A program made the position numbers and the translations under genes. This document shows, piece after piece, positions 9,583 through 19,028 of a stretch of DNA of 64,000 nt (position 1 is the stretch's first letter; every line of letters starts with the position of its first letter). Location of the stretch: NCBI RefSeq assembly GCF_937468385.1, contig NZ_CALBWS010000001.1:310001-374000 (forward strand), read 5' to 3'. The stretch is from Neobacillus rhizosphaerae. Its GTDB lineage: Bacteria; Bacillota; Bacilli; Bacillales; Cytobacillaceae. The notes beneath the pieces were generated by a model. The model was not told the DNA's origin and searched no databases. It saw only the letters and a program-made list of their open reading frames with translations.

Positions 9583-9891
9583 ATGAGCAGAAATAAAAAT
9601 GCACCAAATGAGAACTCTCTATCTCCTAGTGACTTGTTCGCAATGGAAAGTACACTACTAGCAATGGAAAGAACAAAATTGGCCATTGATAGAACACTAT
9701 TAGCCTATATACGTACGTCCTTGACATTCTTTGCGGCTGCTGCAGCCCTTATAGAGCTTTTTGATAAAAGTATAAAGTTCAAAATCACAGCGTACATAAC
9801 CATCTTTTTAGGAGCAATTCTCCTTTTGATTGGGTTTTATAATTATTACCGTTCAAAGAAATCAATCAAAACAATACAATTGTTTAAATAA
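9583..9891 (+). CDS. DUF202 (YidH-type) small membrane protein
   Basis: 102 residues. A polar N-terminus is followed by the DUF202 signature region LAMERTKLAIDRTLLAYIRTSL, then two hydrophobic segments (about residues 47-62 and 66-87) and a basic tail. The motif 'ER-xxLA-x-xRT-LAYIRT' is typical of DUF202 proteins, which are found as stand-alone membrane proteins or fused to SPX/VTC domains. Their role in Bacillus is unknown. AAGGAGGAG lies directly upstream of the ATG. It sits 230 bp before the riboswitch-controlled receiver gene on the same strand. No terminator is seen between them, but a separate promoter is. Confidence 0.8.
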   Translation: MSRNKNAPNENSLSPSDLFAMESTLLAMERTKLAIDRTLLAYIRTSLTFFAAAAALIELFDKSIKFKITAYITIFLGAILLLIGFYNYYRSKKSIKTIQLFK

Positions 9892-9924
9892 TTTAAATTG
9901 CAAATTGGCATTTCAAATATTTCT

Positions 9925-9965
9925 TTGACTTATAAATGCGACAAAATATTACTTTTTGCGACAAA
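9925..9965 (+). promoter_or_regulatory. candidate promoter with two Spo0A-box-like repeats
   Basis: TTGACT (9925-9930), a 16-bp spacer and TATTAC (9947-9952) form a plausible sigma-A promoter ahead of the riboswitch. TGCGACAAA occurs twice, at 9937-9945 and 9957-9965, exactly 20 bp apart. Read on the minus strand each is TTTGTCGCA, one base from the Spo0A-box consensus TTTGTCRAA. The boxes overlap the -10 and start region, so repression would be expected if they bind Spo0A. Promoter and operator are both inferred. Confidence 0.4.
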
Positions 9966-9983
9966 ATGTGCTAAAATTTGAAA

Positions 9984-10119
9984 AAGGCAAATTTTACGAA
10001 AGTAAAAGACGCAAAGCCACGGACCTAAAGCAAAATTTTTGTTATGGTAGCCGAGCTGCAAATAAGCTCTCTGCAAAGTACCCCTTTCCTAATTTGCCTT
10101 ATTATTAATGGAAAGGTGT
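9984..10119 (+). promoter_or_regulatory. cyclic-di-GMP-I (GEMM-I) riboswitch
   Basis: The aptamer shows the conserved core: AAGGCAAA, a hairpin TTTTAC-GAAA-GTAAAA with the GAAA tetraloop (9992-10007), GACGCAAAGCCACGG-CCTAA (10009-10026) and ATGGTAGCCGAGC in the receptor helix (10044-10056). The expression platform is visible. ACCCCTTTCC (10080-10089) can pair with GGAAAGGTGT (10110-10119), which includes the ribosome binding site of the next gene. AATTTGCCTT (10091-10100), in the loop of that hairpin, is the exact complement of AAGGCAAATT (9984-9993) in the aptamer core. The two pairings look mutually exclusive, suggesting translational control. Confidence 0.88.
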
Positions 10120-10124
10120 TTTAA

Positions 10125-10484
10125 ATGAGTAAAACCATATTAATTGCTGACGACTCAAGGTTTAGTAGAAATTTAATAATGAATATCTTACATAGAGAAG
10201 GCTTCCAAGTTTTTTTTGAAGCTTCAGATGGTGCAATTGCCGTCGCTTTGTATAAAAAAAAGTCTCCAGACATTGTATTACTTGACTTAACTATGCCTAC
10301 TTTAAATGGTCTAGATGCCTTAAGAAGAATAATTGAATTTGATCCAAGTGCAAAAGTAATTATTTGTTCCGCAATGGGGCAAAAAGGGTTAATAGTTGAT
10401 GCAATAAAATCTGGAGCAAAAGACTTTATTGTAAAGCCATATTTTAATGATCTCGGTCCAGCAATTAGAAAACTATTTAGTTAA
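10125..10484 (+). CDS. stand-alone CheY-like response regulator receiver
   Basis: A 119-residue single receiver domain with no output domain. The acidic pair is D9-D10, the phosphoacceptor is D54 (VLLDLTMP), the switch residue is S82 (CSAMG) and the conserved lysine is K104 (VKPY). Such proteins act by phosphorylation-dependent binding to partners, as CheY does at the flagellar motor. No histidine kinase, chemotaxis or flagellar gene is nearby, so the partner is unknown. The gene follows a c-di-GMP-I riboswitch that overlaps its RBS (GAAAGGTG), so its translation should depend on c-di-GMP. That makes a motility, biofilm or sporulation role plausible. It has its own terminator. Confidence 0.92.
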   Translation: MSKTILIADDSRFSRNLIMNILHREGFQVFFEASDGAIAVALYKKKSPDIVLLDLTMPTLNGLDALRRIIEFDPSAKVIICSAMGQKGLIVDAIKSGAKDFIVKPYFNDLGPAIRKLFS

Positions 10485-10485
10485 T

Positions 10486-10514
10486 TAGCATTTCATATTG
10501 AAGTGCTATTTTTA
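10486..10514 (+). terminator. intrinsic terminator of the receiver gene
   Basis: TAGCATTTCA pairs with TGAAGTGCTA (one G-U) around a 3-nt loop, followed by TTTTT. It starts at the stop codon. Confidence 0.82.
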
Positions 10515-10700
10515 TGCCCCATAATAAGAGAACATTTCATAGATTTTTTTCATCCTACCTGGCTTCACCTTTTTCGCAAACTTTTAAATCACATAAATAA
10601 ATATTGTCACGTTACACCTTATGTACAAGATTCATCGGCAGAGAATTTTTCAAAAGTGTTCCAAAAAACGAGCTCTGAGCGAAAAATGTGGTCGAAGCTT

Positions 10701-10748
10701 TAAAAAAGCACAGGAGAATCCTTATATATCAAGGATTCTCCTGTGCTT
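10701..10748 (-). terminator. intrinsic terminator of mutSL
   Basis: A perfect 18-bp stem (10706-10723 with 10731-10748) with a 7-nt loop is followed on the minus strand by TTTTTT. It lies 4 bp after the mutL stop. Confidence 0.9.
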
Positions 10749-10752
10749 GAAA

Positions 10753-12672
10753 TTACATCACCCGTTTAAACATTTTTTCCATTTCATAAATCGAATAGTG
10801 GACGATTATCGGTCTTCCATGGGGACAGGTAAACGGATCAGATGCTTTTCGTAAATCATCAAGCAGTGCTTGGATTTCATCATTTCGTAAATGTCGATTC
10901 GCTTTAATTGATGCTTTACAGCTCATCATGATGGCTGCTTCCTCACGTAGTCTTTTAATATCGACCTTTTTCATCGCTAAAAGTTGTTCGATCATGTCTT
11001 CGATGATTTGTTTTTCTTCTCCTTTTGGAAGCCATTGCGGATGGGAACGGACAATAAAACTATTCATTCCGAATTCCTCGAGAAAAATACCAACCTTTTC
11101 TAGCTCGTTTTGGTGTTCAGTAATTTTTATATAATCGTCAGTAGAATACTCAAATGTTAACGGAACAAGCATTTCCTGCAGTTCAGACTGAACCTGTCCC
11201 ACTTTTTCACGGAAGTACTCATACTTTAACCGTTCCTGTGCCGCATGCTGATCGATAATATATAAGCCGTTTTCATTTTGGGCAAAAATATAGGTACCAT
11301 GCATTTGGCCGATCGGGTATAGACGCGGTACTCTGCTCTCAGTTCGGTCATTTACACTACTAGCCGCTAAAAACTGCTCATCATTTTCACGGTCATCCTC
11401 AATGGATTCATTCCTTTTTTCCTTGACAATTTCACCACTAGGAAAAAATGGGTTTGCAGACTCCCAACCTTCTGTTTCATCAACATTTACCGCTCGGGTA
11501 GGAATATTTGAATATGGTGAAGCAGGAATTGGCCTGGTTTCCTTTATCGCTTGCGCATGTATTGGCCAATCTCTGTTATTTTCTTTAGTAGTCTTTGTGG
11601 TTACAGTTCCTTCATCAAGAATTAACGTCGTTTGTTCCGATTTTGTTTCTTCTTTTTTCACCTGAGAATAGGCTGTCGGAATCAGGATTTTCGATTTAAA
11701 AGCATCCTTTATGATCGTTGTAACCAGTTCATTCAACTCTGCTTCCTTACTTATACGAACTTCCATTTTCGATGGGTGAACATTGACATCAACTAGCAAC
11801 GGATCCATTTCGATATTCAGAAGAACAATTGGAAATCTGCCAATTGGCAACAGGGTATGGTAGCCTTCCTGAATCGCTTTGGCTAATGGATAGTTTTTTA
11901 TAAATCTACCATTTATCATCGTTGAGATATAGTTTCTTGATGCTCTTGTTACCTCTGGCATGGATGCATATCCGCTAATGGTATAATCAAGCGATTTACC
12001 GGTGATCGGAATAAGCTGCTTCGTGATTGTCATACCGTAGATAGCAGCGAGAACTTGGCGCATATCACCGTTTCCAGTCGTTTGCAGCAACTTCCGCTCA
12101 TTATGAATTAAGCGAAAAGCCACCTCTGGATGTGAAAGGGCGAGCCTGTTGACAACATCTGTGATATTCCCAAGTTCTGTGTGAATTGTTTTCATATACT
12201 TCAATCGTGCAGGCGTATTATAAAATAAATCTGTTATAATAATATCGGTGCCGCGTCGACTCGAAGCTTTTTCAAACGTTTCGATTTTCCCACCCTCGAT
12301 GACAACCCGGTTTCCGGCTCCTTCTCCGGTTGACGTTTTCATCTCAAGTCTGGAAACAGAAGCGATACTAGGAAGTGCTTCTCCACGGAACCCAAGGGTT
12401 CTGATGCGGAACAAATCATTTTCATCTTTGATTTTACTGGTGGCATGGCGTTGAAAGGCGATTAACACGTCCTCTTCGTCAATACCATATCCATTATCCG
12501 TAATTCGAATTTTCGCAAGACCGGCTTCCTCTACCTCAATTTCAATCACGGTACTGCCCGCATCAATCGCATTTTCAACCAGTTCTTTGACTACAGAGGC
12601 GGGGCGTTCAACAACCTCTCCCGCCGCTATTTTGTTGGATAGGGCATCATCTAATTGGATAATCTTCCCCAT
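10753..12672 (-). CDS. mutL: DNA mismatch repair protein MutL
   Basis: A 639-residue GHKL ATPase and endonuclease of mismatch repair. ATP-binding motifs are in the N-terminal domain ([28 protein letters not shown]). A low-complexity linker lies around residues 330-440. The C-terminal domain has the metal-binding endonuclease motif [12 protein letters not shown], plus ACKASIKA and CPHGRP, expected in organisms lacking MutH and Dam methylation. The RBS AAGGGGTGAAGG precedes the ATG. It starts 13 bp after mutS, so the two are cotranscribed, and the operon ends in a strong terminator. Confidence 0.96.
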   Translation of the reverse strand: MGKIIQLDDALSNKIAAGEVVERPASVVKELVENAIDAGSTVIEIEVEEAGLAKIRITDNGYGIDEEDVLIAFQRHATSKIKDENDLFRIRTLGFRGEALPSIASVSRLEMKTSTGEGAGNRVVIEGGKIETFEKASSRRGTDIIITDLFYNTPARLKYMKTIHTELGNITDVVNRLALSHPEVAFRLIHNERKLLQTTGNGDMRQVLAAIYGMTITKQLIPITGKSLDYTISGYASMPEVTRASRNYISTMINGRFIKNYPLAKAIQEGYHTLLPIGRFPIVLLNIEMDPLLVDVNVHPSKMEVRISKEAELNELVTTIIKDAFKSKILIPTAYSQVKKEETKSEQTTLILDEGTVTTKTTKENNRDWPIHAQAIKETRPIPASPYSNIPTRAVNVDETEGWESANPFFPSGEIVKEKRNESIEDDRENDEQFLAASSVNDRTESRVPRLYPIGQMHGTYIFAQNENGLYIIDQHAAQERLKYEYFREKVGQVQSELQEMLVPLTFEYSTDDYIKITEHQNELEKVGIFLEEFGMNSFIVRSHPQWLPKGEEKQIIEDMIEQLLAMKKVDIKRLREEAAIMMSCKASIKANRHLRNDEIQALLDDLRKASDPFTCPHGRPIIVHYSIYEMEKMFKRVM

Positions 12673-12685
12673 TCGCCTTCACCCC

Positions 12686-15292
12686 TTACTTTAACTTTTT
12701 CTGGAGTTCGTACAACATATTAATCGCTTGAAGCGGTGTTACATCTAATAAATCTAATTCTTTTATTTTTTCTAACACGCGTTTTTCTTTAGAAGTAGTT
12801 TCGTGTTTTTTCGTTTCTTTTGGCTCATCAAAAAAGGACAACTGTGCCGGCTGTTGTTCAGGATGTTTTTCCACTTCGATAACGGCTTTCGTTCTCTTTG
12901 GTTCCGGCTGGACATCCGTCTGCTCAAGTGCTGTTAAGATTTCATTGGCACGGTTAATTAATTCTTGAGGTAGTTCTGCTAGCTGTGCGACATGTATGCC
13001 GTAGCTCTTATCAGCTGGTCCTTCTTTAATTTTATGAAGGAAAACCACCTTACCATTATGTTCAATTGCACTGACATGAATGTTTTTTAATTTTGAAAGT
13101 CCTTCATCTAAAACGGTCAGTTCATGATAATGGGTGGAAAATAATGTTTTCGCACCAATCCGCATATGAATATATTCAATCATCGCCTGGGCAAGGGCCA
13201 TTCCGTCGTAGGTTGAGGTTCCACGGCCGATTTCATCGAACAAGATTAAGCTATTTTGTGTTGCATTGGTAATCGCATTCTTTGCTTCTAGCATTTCGAC
13301 CATGAAGGTACTTTGACCTGAGATCAAATCATCGGCAGCTCCAATCCGTGTAAACACCTGGTCAAAAATTGGCAGCGTTGCCTCAGATGCCGGTACATAG
13401 CAGCCGATCTGTGCCAAAATGGCGGTCAAGGCAATTTGGCGCATGTACGTACTCTTACCAGACATATTCGGACCAGTTATCAATAAGACTTCACGGTCGC
13501 TGTCCATATAACAGTCGTTCGGCACATATTCCTGAGCATTTAACACTTTTTCCACAACTGGGTGCCGACTATCTTTTACTGCTACCCGACGATCTGTAGA
13601 AAATTGCGGCTTTACATAGCGCCTATCTTCACTGACCTGGGCAAAACATTGCAGAACATCAAGCTCACTGACCGTTTTCGCTAATGCTTGTAAGCGTGGA
13701 ATCTGTTCCTTCACTGTCTCGCGGATTTCGGTAAATAACTCATATTCAAGTTCACCACATTTTTCTTCCGCTTGTAAAATTAACGCTTCTTTTTCTTTTA
13801 ATGCTGGGGTAATAAAGCGTTCCGCATTCGTTAACGTTTGCTTACGCTCATATTGCCCTTCTTCTAATAGATGCAAATTCGCTCTTGTCACTTCAATATA
13901 GTAGCCAAAAACGCGGTTATAGCCAACCTTCAACGACTTAATCCCGGTTTTATCCCGCTCTTCCCGTTCAAGTTGGGCAATCCAGGTTTTTCCGTTTCGA
14001 CTTGCATCTCGATATTGATCCAACTGTGCATGATAACCGTCGCGAATCATATTTCCTTCTTTTAAGGAAAGCGGTGGATTTTCAACAATCGCCTGCTCTA
14101 ATAAATCCGTGACCTCTTCACATGGATCAAGCTGCTCAGCTATTTGATTCACCTGTTCATCCTGCATATTTTGCAGGATTTGTTTTACTAATGGTACCTG
14201 CATTAAGGATCGTTTTAATTGCACCAAATCACGGGCATTAACATTGCCAAAGGCAACACGCCCTGCTAAACGCTCTAAATCATAAACTTCCTTTAATTTT
14301 TCCCGAAGCTCTTGGCGTTCAAAATATTGATTCAACAGGACTTCAACAATGGTTTGGCGGTGCTCTATTTTTGCCTGATTAATCAACGGCCGGTCAATCC
14401 ATTGTTTTAACATCCTACCGCCCATTGCGGTCATCGTCTCATCTAGTAGCCATAATAAGGACCCTTTCTTTCCTTTCGAGCGAATCGTCTCGGTTAATTC
14501 TAGATTTCGTTTAGAATAGTAATCCATTTTCATGTATTGGTGAATTTGATAAGTTGCAACAGGCTGAAGATGGTCAAGGCTTCTTTTTTGCGAACGGAAT
14601 AAATAGTTAAAAAGCCTTGCTACTGTTTGCTTCAATTTAGCTTGATTAAGGTTCTCAAGCAGATGAGAGAAGTTCATATCTATTGAACTATTATCCTCAA
14701 ACGAGATCGCTAGCACATCTCGTTCGCGCATTTTCTTTTGCAACTCTCCATCAAAATTGCTGGGCAAAACGACCTCTTTGGCACTCAAAACCGCCAGTTC
14801 ATTCAAAACGTCATCAAAATTATTCGAGAGCAAGGTAACCCTGCTTTCACCTGTTGAAATATCGTTGTAGGCAATACCATAGGTTTGATCATCAAAGGCG
14901 GTAATCGAGGCAATATAGTTGTTCTCTTTGTCCGTTAATCCTTTTCCATCCATCACCGTACCTGGCGTGATTAACTGGACTACCTCCCGTTTAACCATTC
15001 CTTTTGTTTGTTTCGCGTCTTCCATTTGCTCACAAATCGCAACTTTATAGCCTTTCGAAATTAGCTGTTCAATATAGTTTGCGGCTGCATGGTATGGTAC
15101 ACCACACATCGGAATTCGTTCCTCACTGCCACCTTCTCGGCTTGTTAATGTTATCTCCAATTCCTGTGATGCCTTAATCGCATCGTCAAAAAACATTTCA
15201 TAAAAATCACCTAGGCGAAAAAATAAAAAGGCATCTTGATAATCTGCCTTAACGGTTAAATATTGCTGTATCATCGGCGTATAAGCAGCCAT
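12686..15292 (-). CDS. mutS: DNA mismatch repair protein MutS
   Basis: An 868-residue mismatch-recognition ATPase. The mismatch-binding domain has the Phe-x-Glu motif in GDFYEMFF. The ATPase has Walker [12 protein letters not shown] and [12 protein letters not shown], and the C-terminal tail carries a short helix-loop-helix. I start at the ATG at 15292 because GGAGGTCATT lies directly upstream and the family begins [11 protein letters not shown]. An open frame 31 codons upstream lacks an RBS. It forms an operon with mutL. In B. subtilis cotE is the upstream neighbour; here 24 kb of other DNA separates them. Confidence 0.96.
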   Translation of the reverse strand: MAAYTPMIQQYLTVKADYQDAFLFFRLGDFYEMFFDDAIKASQELEITLTSREGGSEERIPMCGVPYHAAANYIEQLISKGYKVAICEQMEDAKQTKGMVKREVVQLITPGTVMDGKGLTDKENNYIASITAFDDQTYGIAYNDISTGESRVTLLSNNFDDVLNELAVLSAKEVVLPSNFDGELQKKMRERDVLAISFEDNSSIDMNFSHLLENLNQAKLKQTVARLFNYLFRSQKRSLDHLQPVATYQIHQYMKMDYYSKRNLELTETIRSKGKKGSLLWLLDETMTAMGGRMLKQWIDRPLINQAKIEHRQTIVEVLLNQYFERQELREKLKEVYDLERLAGRVAFGNVNARDLVQLKRSLMQVPLVKQILQNMQDEQVNQIAEQLDPCEEVTDLLEQAIVENPPLSLKEGNMIRDGYHAQLDQYRDASRNGKTWIAQLEREERDKTGIKSLKVGYNRVFGYYIEVTRANLHLLEEGQYERKQTLTNAERFITPALKEKEALILQAEEKCGELEYELFTEIRETVKEQIPRLQALAKTVSELDVLQCFAQVSEDRRYVKPQFSTDRRVAVKDSRHPVVEKVLNAQEYVPNDCYMDSDREVLLITGPNMSGKSTYMRQIALTAILAQIGCYVPASEATLPIFDQVFTRIGAADDLISGQSTFMVEMLEAKNAITNATQNSLILFDEIGRGTSTYDGMALAQAMIEYIHMRIGAKTLFSTHYHELTVLDEGLSKLKNIHVSAIEHNGKVVFLHKIKEGPADKSYGIHVAQLAELPQELINRANEILTALEQTDVQPEPKRTKAVIEVEKHPEQQPAQLSFFDEPKETKKHETTSKEKRVLEKIKELDLLDVTPLQAINMLYELQKKLK

Positions 15293-15441
15293 AATGACCT
15301 CCACGGTTATATTCATTTCGAGTATCTTCGACAAACTATTATAACACAAAATGAGCGTGTCAGGCACTCGTCGATTATTCGCCAAATTAAAGGGATATCC
15401 CAGTGTAAATAAAGAATTGGAAATCTACAGTTTGAGCAATG

Positions 15442-15482
15442 AAAAAAATAAAGGTGCAGAAGAATTCTTCTCCTGCACCTTT
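15442..15482 (-). terminator. intrinsic terminator of the M6 protease gene
   Basis: AAAGGTGCAG pairs with CTGCACCTTT around an AT-rich loop. On the minus strand it is followed by ATTTTTTTC. It lies 15 bp after the stop codon. Confidence 0.82.
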
Positions 15483-15497
15483 ACAATCAACATCTTA

Positions 15498-17309
15498 TCA
15501 TTTATTAAAAATTACATTTAATGTAACAGTACCATTCGATTCTTCAACAATATTAGTTATTTGAATGCCTGTTTCAGTGCCCATTTTCGACCATTTGTAT
15601 AATGAGGTTGTGTTTGGACCCACATTACCTTTAGGACTTATAGAGGTTACTTTGTATTTACCAGGGAATACATCGCCTGAATCTCCATCATTCAAATAGC
15701 GCTCCATATCAAAGGAACCATCTGCTTGAACAACACTTACCGCATAATGCCGCTCTCCATTGGCAGGATTTACTGGCACCTGTGTTAAACCAAGATGGTT
15801 TAAATCCCAGTTTTGCGCTTCATTTGGCCTCCAGAAATTACGTGAGAGAATATCCTCCACCACATGATAGACGACTAATCCATGTAATTTGTTACCATCT
15901 AAGTTGTATTCTAATCCAGCATCAAAACCAGTTTGCTGGCGATTCTCTAATAAGAAGTATTCACGACCGTCCGAGCCAGGAACATTAATCTTATAAATAT
16001 CGGGCTGCTGTTCTACTGGATGAATAGTTAGTTGTTGATTTTTATTCACTTCAATCGCTTTAGCAAAGCCAAGATATGTTTTTGACCATGCATCCGGATG
16101 GACTGGTGAATTTCCTGAGTAATAACGGTTATTCATGTCACGACCGTATGAACCACCAGCCATTAAACTATACATTCCCACTCCTTCCGAATCATAACCA
16201 TAATCATATAAATCTGGCAGCCCTAGAACATGACCAAATTCATGTGCAAAAACCCCAACGCTAGGTGGAGATGGTTCTCTTCCATTATAATCCGGTCCCA
16301 CAATATCAGGATTTGATATTTTTAAATATCCTGTAATATCCTGCCCCACCTCTGGAACGATATTATACGTATCCACCGCTACACCGTCAACCACTGTGTG
16401 CTCTAATGTTGACTCATCTGGTTCTTCCCCAGTTTGATAATATTGTCCGAAATAGCTTGCACTTGTAATATCCCATTTATGTGACCATATTAGGCTTGGG
16501 TCCAAGCTAAATTCTGCACCCGTTCCACGATGGATGATTAGTAGATTAGGTACAATTTTGTCAATGGTTTGCCCGTCCTTAATAAATGATGTGGCATCAT
16601 CACCATGCAGCCAGAAATCACCTGGTTGTGCTGGAACGGCATATTGGGAGAAGTCTACATCCTTTGATGCTAGATTAATAGCATCTTTTACCAACTCCCC
16701 AATATGTGCATCTCCATTTTCATTATGGTACCCTTTGTTCTGACCTAAATAATAGTCATAGGAATGCGGCAAGGTATACCATCCTGCAACATCAATATCC
16801 ATACTGAATTTTCCATAGCTAACTTCTTTATAGAAATTCTTCATTGTGCGATTGGTAGAAGCCTCCTTTCCATTGAAAGTTGCTAAATGTTTAAACATAT
16901 CCAATCTATAAGGATTAAACGTATCTCCATTTATAAGATCATCAAATTGATTAATTGGGATTGGGTCATATTTAACACCTGGAACAGCACTTTTTCCATC
17001 TGCAGCTAAAGGAAAATCCACCACAATGGCAATCCCTTTTGTCTTCAAATCCTCCACTCTTTTGGGCTGTAACCTCTCAGTTTCTTGTGGCTTACTATAC
17101 GATTTACCATTATAGCCGTGTAGTTCTTTTCCTTTAATCGTGCCGCCTTTCTTTGAAACATCTTTTGAGAGATTAGGATCAACTTTTTGATAGTCTGGAA
17201 GCTTGGGTGTAAATTCCTCTTTCGTGAGTGGAGTTGATTTAGCAAATGCTGGAACAATAGAGAAAAATACCATTGCTAATACAAGTCCAAGTGAAAAAAT
17301 TTTTTTCAT
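15498..17309 (-). CDS. secreted M6-family zinc metalloprotease (immune inhibitor A-like)
   Basis: A 603-residue extracellular protease related to immune inhibitor A. A Sec signal peptide (MKKIF, hydrophobic core, SIVPAFA-K) ends near residue 23. The zinc motif is HEFGH at about residues 356-360, followed by GLPDLYDYG. Family features include NFYKEVSYGKF in the prodomain-catalytic region and the ligand-type aspartates. Classical InhA proteins are roughly 790 residues with an extra C-terminal domain; this one is shorter and lacks that part, so it is a compact paralogue rather than orthologous InhA. It is monocistronic. Substrates are unknown. Confidence 0.88.
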   Translation of the reverse strand: MKKIFSLGLVLAMVFFSIVPAFAKSTPLTKEEFTPKLPDYQKVDPNLSKDVSKKGGTIKGKELHGYNGKSYSKPQETERLQPKRVEDLKTKGIAIVVDFPLAADGKSAVPGVKYDPIPINQFDDLINGDTFNPYRLDMFKHLATFNGKEASTNRTMKNFYKEVSYGKFSMDIDVAGWYTLPHSYDYYLGQNKGYHNENGDAHIGELVKDAINLASKDVDFSQYAVPAQPGDFWLHGDDATSFIKDGQTIDKIVPNLLIIHRGTGAEFSLDPSLIWSHKWDITSASYFGQYYQTGEEPDESTLEHTVVDGVAVDTYNIVPEVGQDITGYLKISNPDIVGPDYNGREPSPPSVGVFAHEFGHVLGLPDLYDYGYDSEGVGMYSLMAGGSYGRDMNNRYYSGNSPVHPDAWSKTYLGFAKAIEVNKNQQLTIHPVEQQPDIYKINVPGSDGREYFLLENRQQTGFDAGLEYNLDGNKLHGLVVYHVVEDILSRNFWRPNEAQNWDLNHLGLTQVPVNPANGERHYAVSVVQADGSFDMERYLNDGDSGDVFPGKYKVTSISPKGNVGPNTTSLYKWSKMGTETGIQITNIVEESNGTVTLNVIFNK

Positions 17310-17627
17310 TACATTTCCCCCTTTAACAGTTTGGATAAATAGTAATAGTGCTAATACACTACCAATTATTATTATAATTTCATTTGCCGGAATATTATGT
17401 CGATTATCCTTGTTAGTAAATTTCTTTTTTTGCCATACTTTGTTGAAAGGAAGTGTCTAATGATAGACAATTCGTTTTATTTCTTAACAGAATAAAATTT
17501 TTCTTATTAAAAATTACTTCATATTGTACTAACAATAAATTTCATTAAAGGAGTAAAAGCTATTTCATCGAATATACTTTACTAAAAGTTTGAATAAAAG
17601 AATTAATAACGTAAATGGGGTGGTTAA
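17310..17627. other. intergenic region between the divergent protease and YwaF-like genes
   Basis: AT-rich and probably holding both divergent promoters. I see no RNA structure, repeat or convincing additional ORF. Confidence 0.4.
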
Positions 17628-18371
17628 ATGGTAGAGTGGTTTGGACACAGTTACAAAAACTATGATTTTCAGATGTTTTCCCTAAGTCACTTTGTTATTA
17701 TTTCCATCCTCATTTTTGTTTCAATCTTGATATTTTTGTTTAGAGGTAAGCTGAAAGCAGAAGAATGGAGATATGCAGAAATCGGGGTAGCAATTTCGTT
17801 GATTATAATGGAAACAACTTATCATTTATGGATGTTACAAAATGGCAGTTGGCATGTTAGTCATGCCATACCTTTGGAATTGTGCAGCATCAGCTTGATT
17901 TTAACAGTGATATTATTACTGACAAGGAAAAAATTAATTTATGAGATTCTATTATTTACTGCATTACTAGGCGCATCTCAGGCGTTATTCACCCCATTAT
18001 TACGTTATGACTTCCCTCATTTTCGGTTCTTTCATTTCTTTTATACTCATTTAATGATCATTTGGGTGCCGCTCTATTTTACTTGGGCAAAGGGATACAG
18101 GCCATCCATCTGGTCCGTATTAAAATTGTTTATCTTTTTGAATGTTCTAATGCCGGTTATTATGTTTATTAATAAGCTGGTGGGCGGAAATTATATGTTC
18201 TTAAGTCACAAGCCAAGGAGCGCAAGTTTATTGGATGTTCTCGGCCCCTACCCCTGGTATATTTTATCGTTAGAAGGTTTATTAATTTCATTAAGTTTAA
18301 TCGTTTGGTTGATTTTCCGCGAAAAAGCTGTGAAAAAAGCAGAAATAACCAGAAATCTGCCGATTCAATAA
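17628..18371 (+). CDS. TIGR02206 / YwaF-like integral membrane protein
   Basis: 247 residues with about six or seven transmembrane helices and histidine/tryptophan-rich loops (ETTYHLWM, SHAIPLELCSISL, GPYPWYI). These are hallmarks of the TIGR02206 family, to which B. subtilis YwaF belongs. The function of the family is not established. GGGGTGG precedes the ATG. It stands alone, followed directly by the promoter of the tRNA gene. Confidence 0.8.
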   Translation: MVEWFGHSYKNYDFQMFSLSHFVIISILIFVSILIFLFRGKLKAEEWRYAEIGVAISLIIMETTYHLWMLQNGSWHVSHAIPLELCSISLILTVILLLTRKKLIYEILLFTALLGASQALFTPLLRYDFPHFRFFHFFYTHLMIIWVPLYFTWAKGYRPSIWSVLKLFIFLNVLMPVIMFINKLVGGNYMFLSHKPRSASLLDVLGPYPWYILSLEGLLISLSLIVWLIFREKAVKKAEITRNLPIQ

Positions 18372-18384
18372 AATCAACTTTTTA

Positions 18385-18413
18385 TTGACCTTTTCCGATT
18401 AACTCATTATAAT
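18385..18413 (+). promoter_or_regulatory. sigma-A promoter of tRNA-Arg
   Basis: TTGACC (18385-18390), a 17-bp spacer and a perfect TATAAT (18408-18413) lie 21 bp before the tRNA. Confidence 0.85.
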
Positions 18414-18434
18414 AAGTAACGTTCCTATTTTAGT

Positions 18435-18508
18435 GTCTCAGTAGCTCAGTAGGATAGAGCAACAGTTTCCTAAACTGTAGGTCGGAGGTTCGAATCCTCT
18501 CTGGGACG
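18435..18508 (+). tRNA. tRNA-Arg (anticodon CCU)
   Basis: A 74-nt cloverleaf. The acceptor arms are GTCTCAG and CTGGGAC (one G-U), the D arm GCTC/GAGC, the anticodon arm ACAGT-TTCCTAA-ACTGT giving anticodon CCU (reads AGG), and the T arm GGAGG-TTCGAAT-CCTCT. The discriminator is G and no CCA is encoded. The 3' end is the duplicated attachment sequence of the adjoining island, and the tRNA itself is intact. Confidence 0.97.
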
Positions 18509-18524
18509 TACAAAAACCCTTGCC
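18494..18524 (+). repeat. left attachment repeat (attL-like) in the tRNA 3' end
   Basis: A 31-bp stretch from the T arm through the start of the terminator is repeated exactly at 24902-24932. This is the classic footprint of integration into a tRNA gene. Confidence 0.85.
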
Positions 18525-18541
18525 ATAGCAAGGGTTTTTCT
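18512..18541 (+). terminator. intrinsic terminator of tRNA-Arg
   Basis: AAAAACCCTTGC pairs with GCAAGGGTTTTT around CATA. A slightly damaged copy follows the right attachment repeat (24916-24945). Confidence 0.88.
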
Positions 18542-18709
18542 GTTTTATCTGTTATAGTTATTTAAAGTAAACAGCTGATTTGCCGCCATTTTGCCACCAA
18601 ACGTAGCCTATTAATTGGTGTTATCATTGGTGTTCTATCCGGTGTTTTGCTCATGCTAATACAAAGATGGCTTAATAGCTGGTTCTAATACAAATTCATA
18701 GGTTGAGGG

Positions 18710-18752
18710 TTGCCAGCTTTTTAACTCGTACTTTGGGTTAAAAAGCTGGCAA
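18710..18752. repeat. 16-bp perfect inverted repeat in the island
   Basis: TTGCCAGCTTTTTAAC (18710-18725) pairs perfectly with GTTAAAAAGCTGGCAA (18737-18752). It lacks a clear terminal T-run in either direction, so it may be a weak terminator or a mobile-element remnant. Confidence 0.6.
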
Positions 18753-18787
18753 TGAAAATTAATTAAATAAAGCAAATTAAAGAACTT

Positions 18788-18835
18788 AAAATGCTGATTC
18801 CTACCTATTTTTCATAATTGGATCAGCATTTTTTG
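18788..18835 (+). terminator. terminator-like hairpin in the island
   Basis: AAATGCTGAT pairs with ATCAGCATTT, followed by TTTTT. No intact gene precedes it, so it probably belonged to a lost gene. Confidence 0.6.
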
Positions 18836-18991
18836 TTTATCTTACAAATGAAAGCCTGATATATCAATGGACTTCTAAGTTAAAAAGAATTTATCAAATA
18901 TTAATAAGCACATTATGCCTTTTGTCTTGCTACGTACTCATCCAAATTACACTTAAATCTATAAAAGAATTGTCATTTTATCTAAATATTC

Positions 18992-19028
18992 AAAAGACAG
19001 GGATCAGAAACTTTTCCCCTGTCTCTTT
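18992..19028 (-). terminator. terminator of the integrase remnant
   Basis: AGACAGGG-type arms pair around a loop and are followed by CTTTTG on the minus strand. The hairpin overlaps the end of the integrase remnant. Confidence 0.6.

Noticed and set aside
18590..18688. Hydrophobic plus-strand frame after the tRNA terminator (KRSLLIGVIIGVLSGVLL).
   Set aside because: No start codon or RBS and it overlaps integrase-tail-like sequence on the other strand. Possibly the tail of a lost holin-like gene, but unproven.
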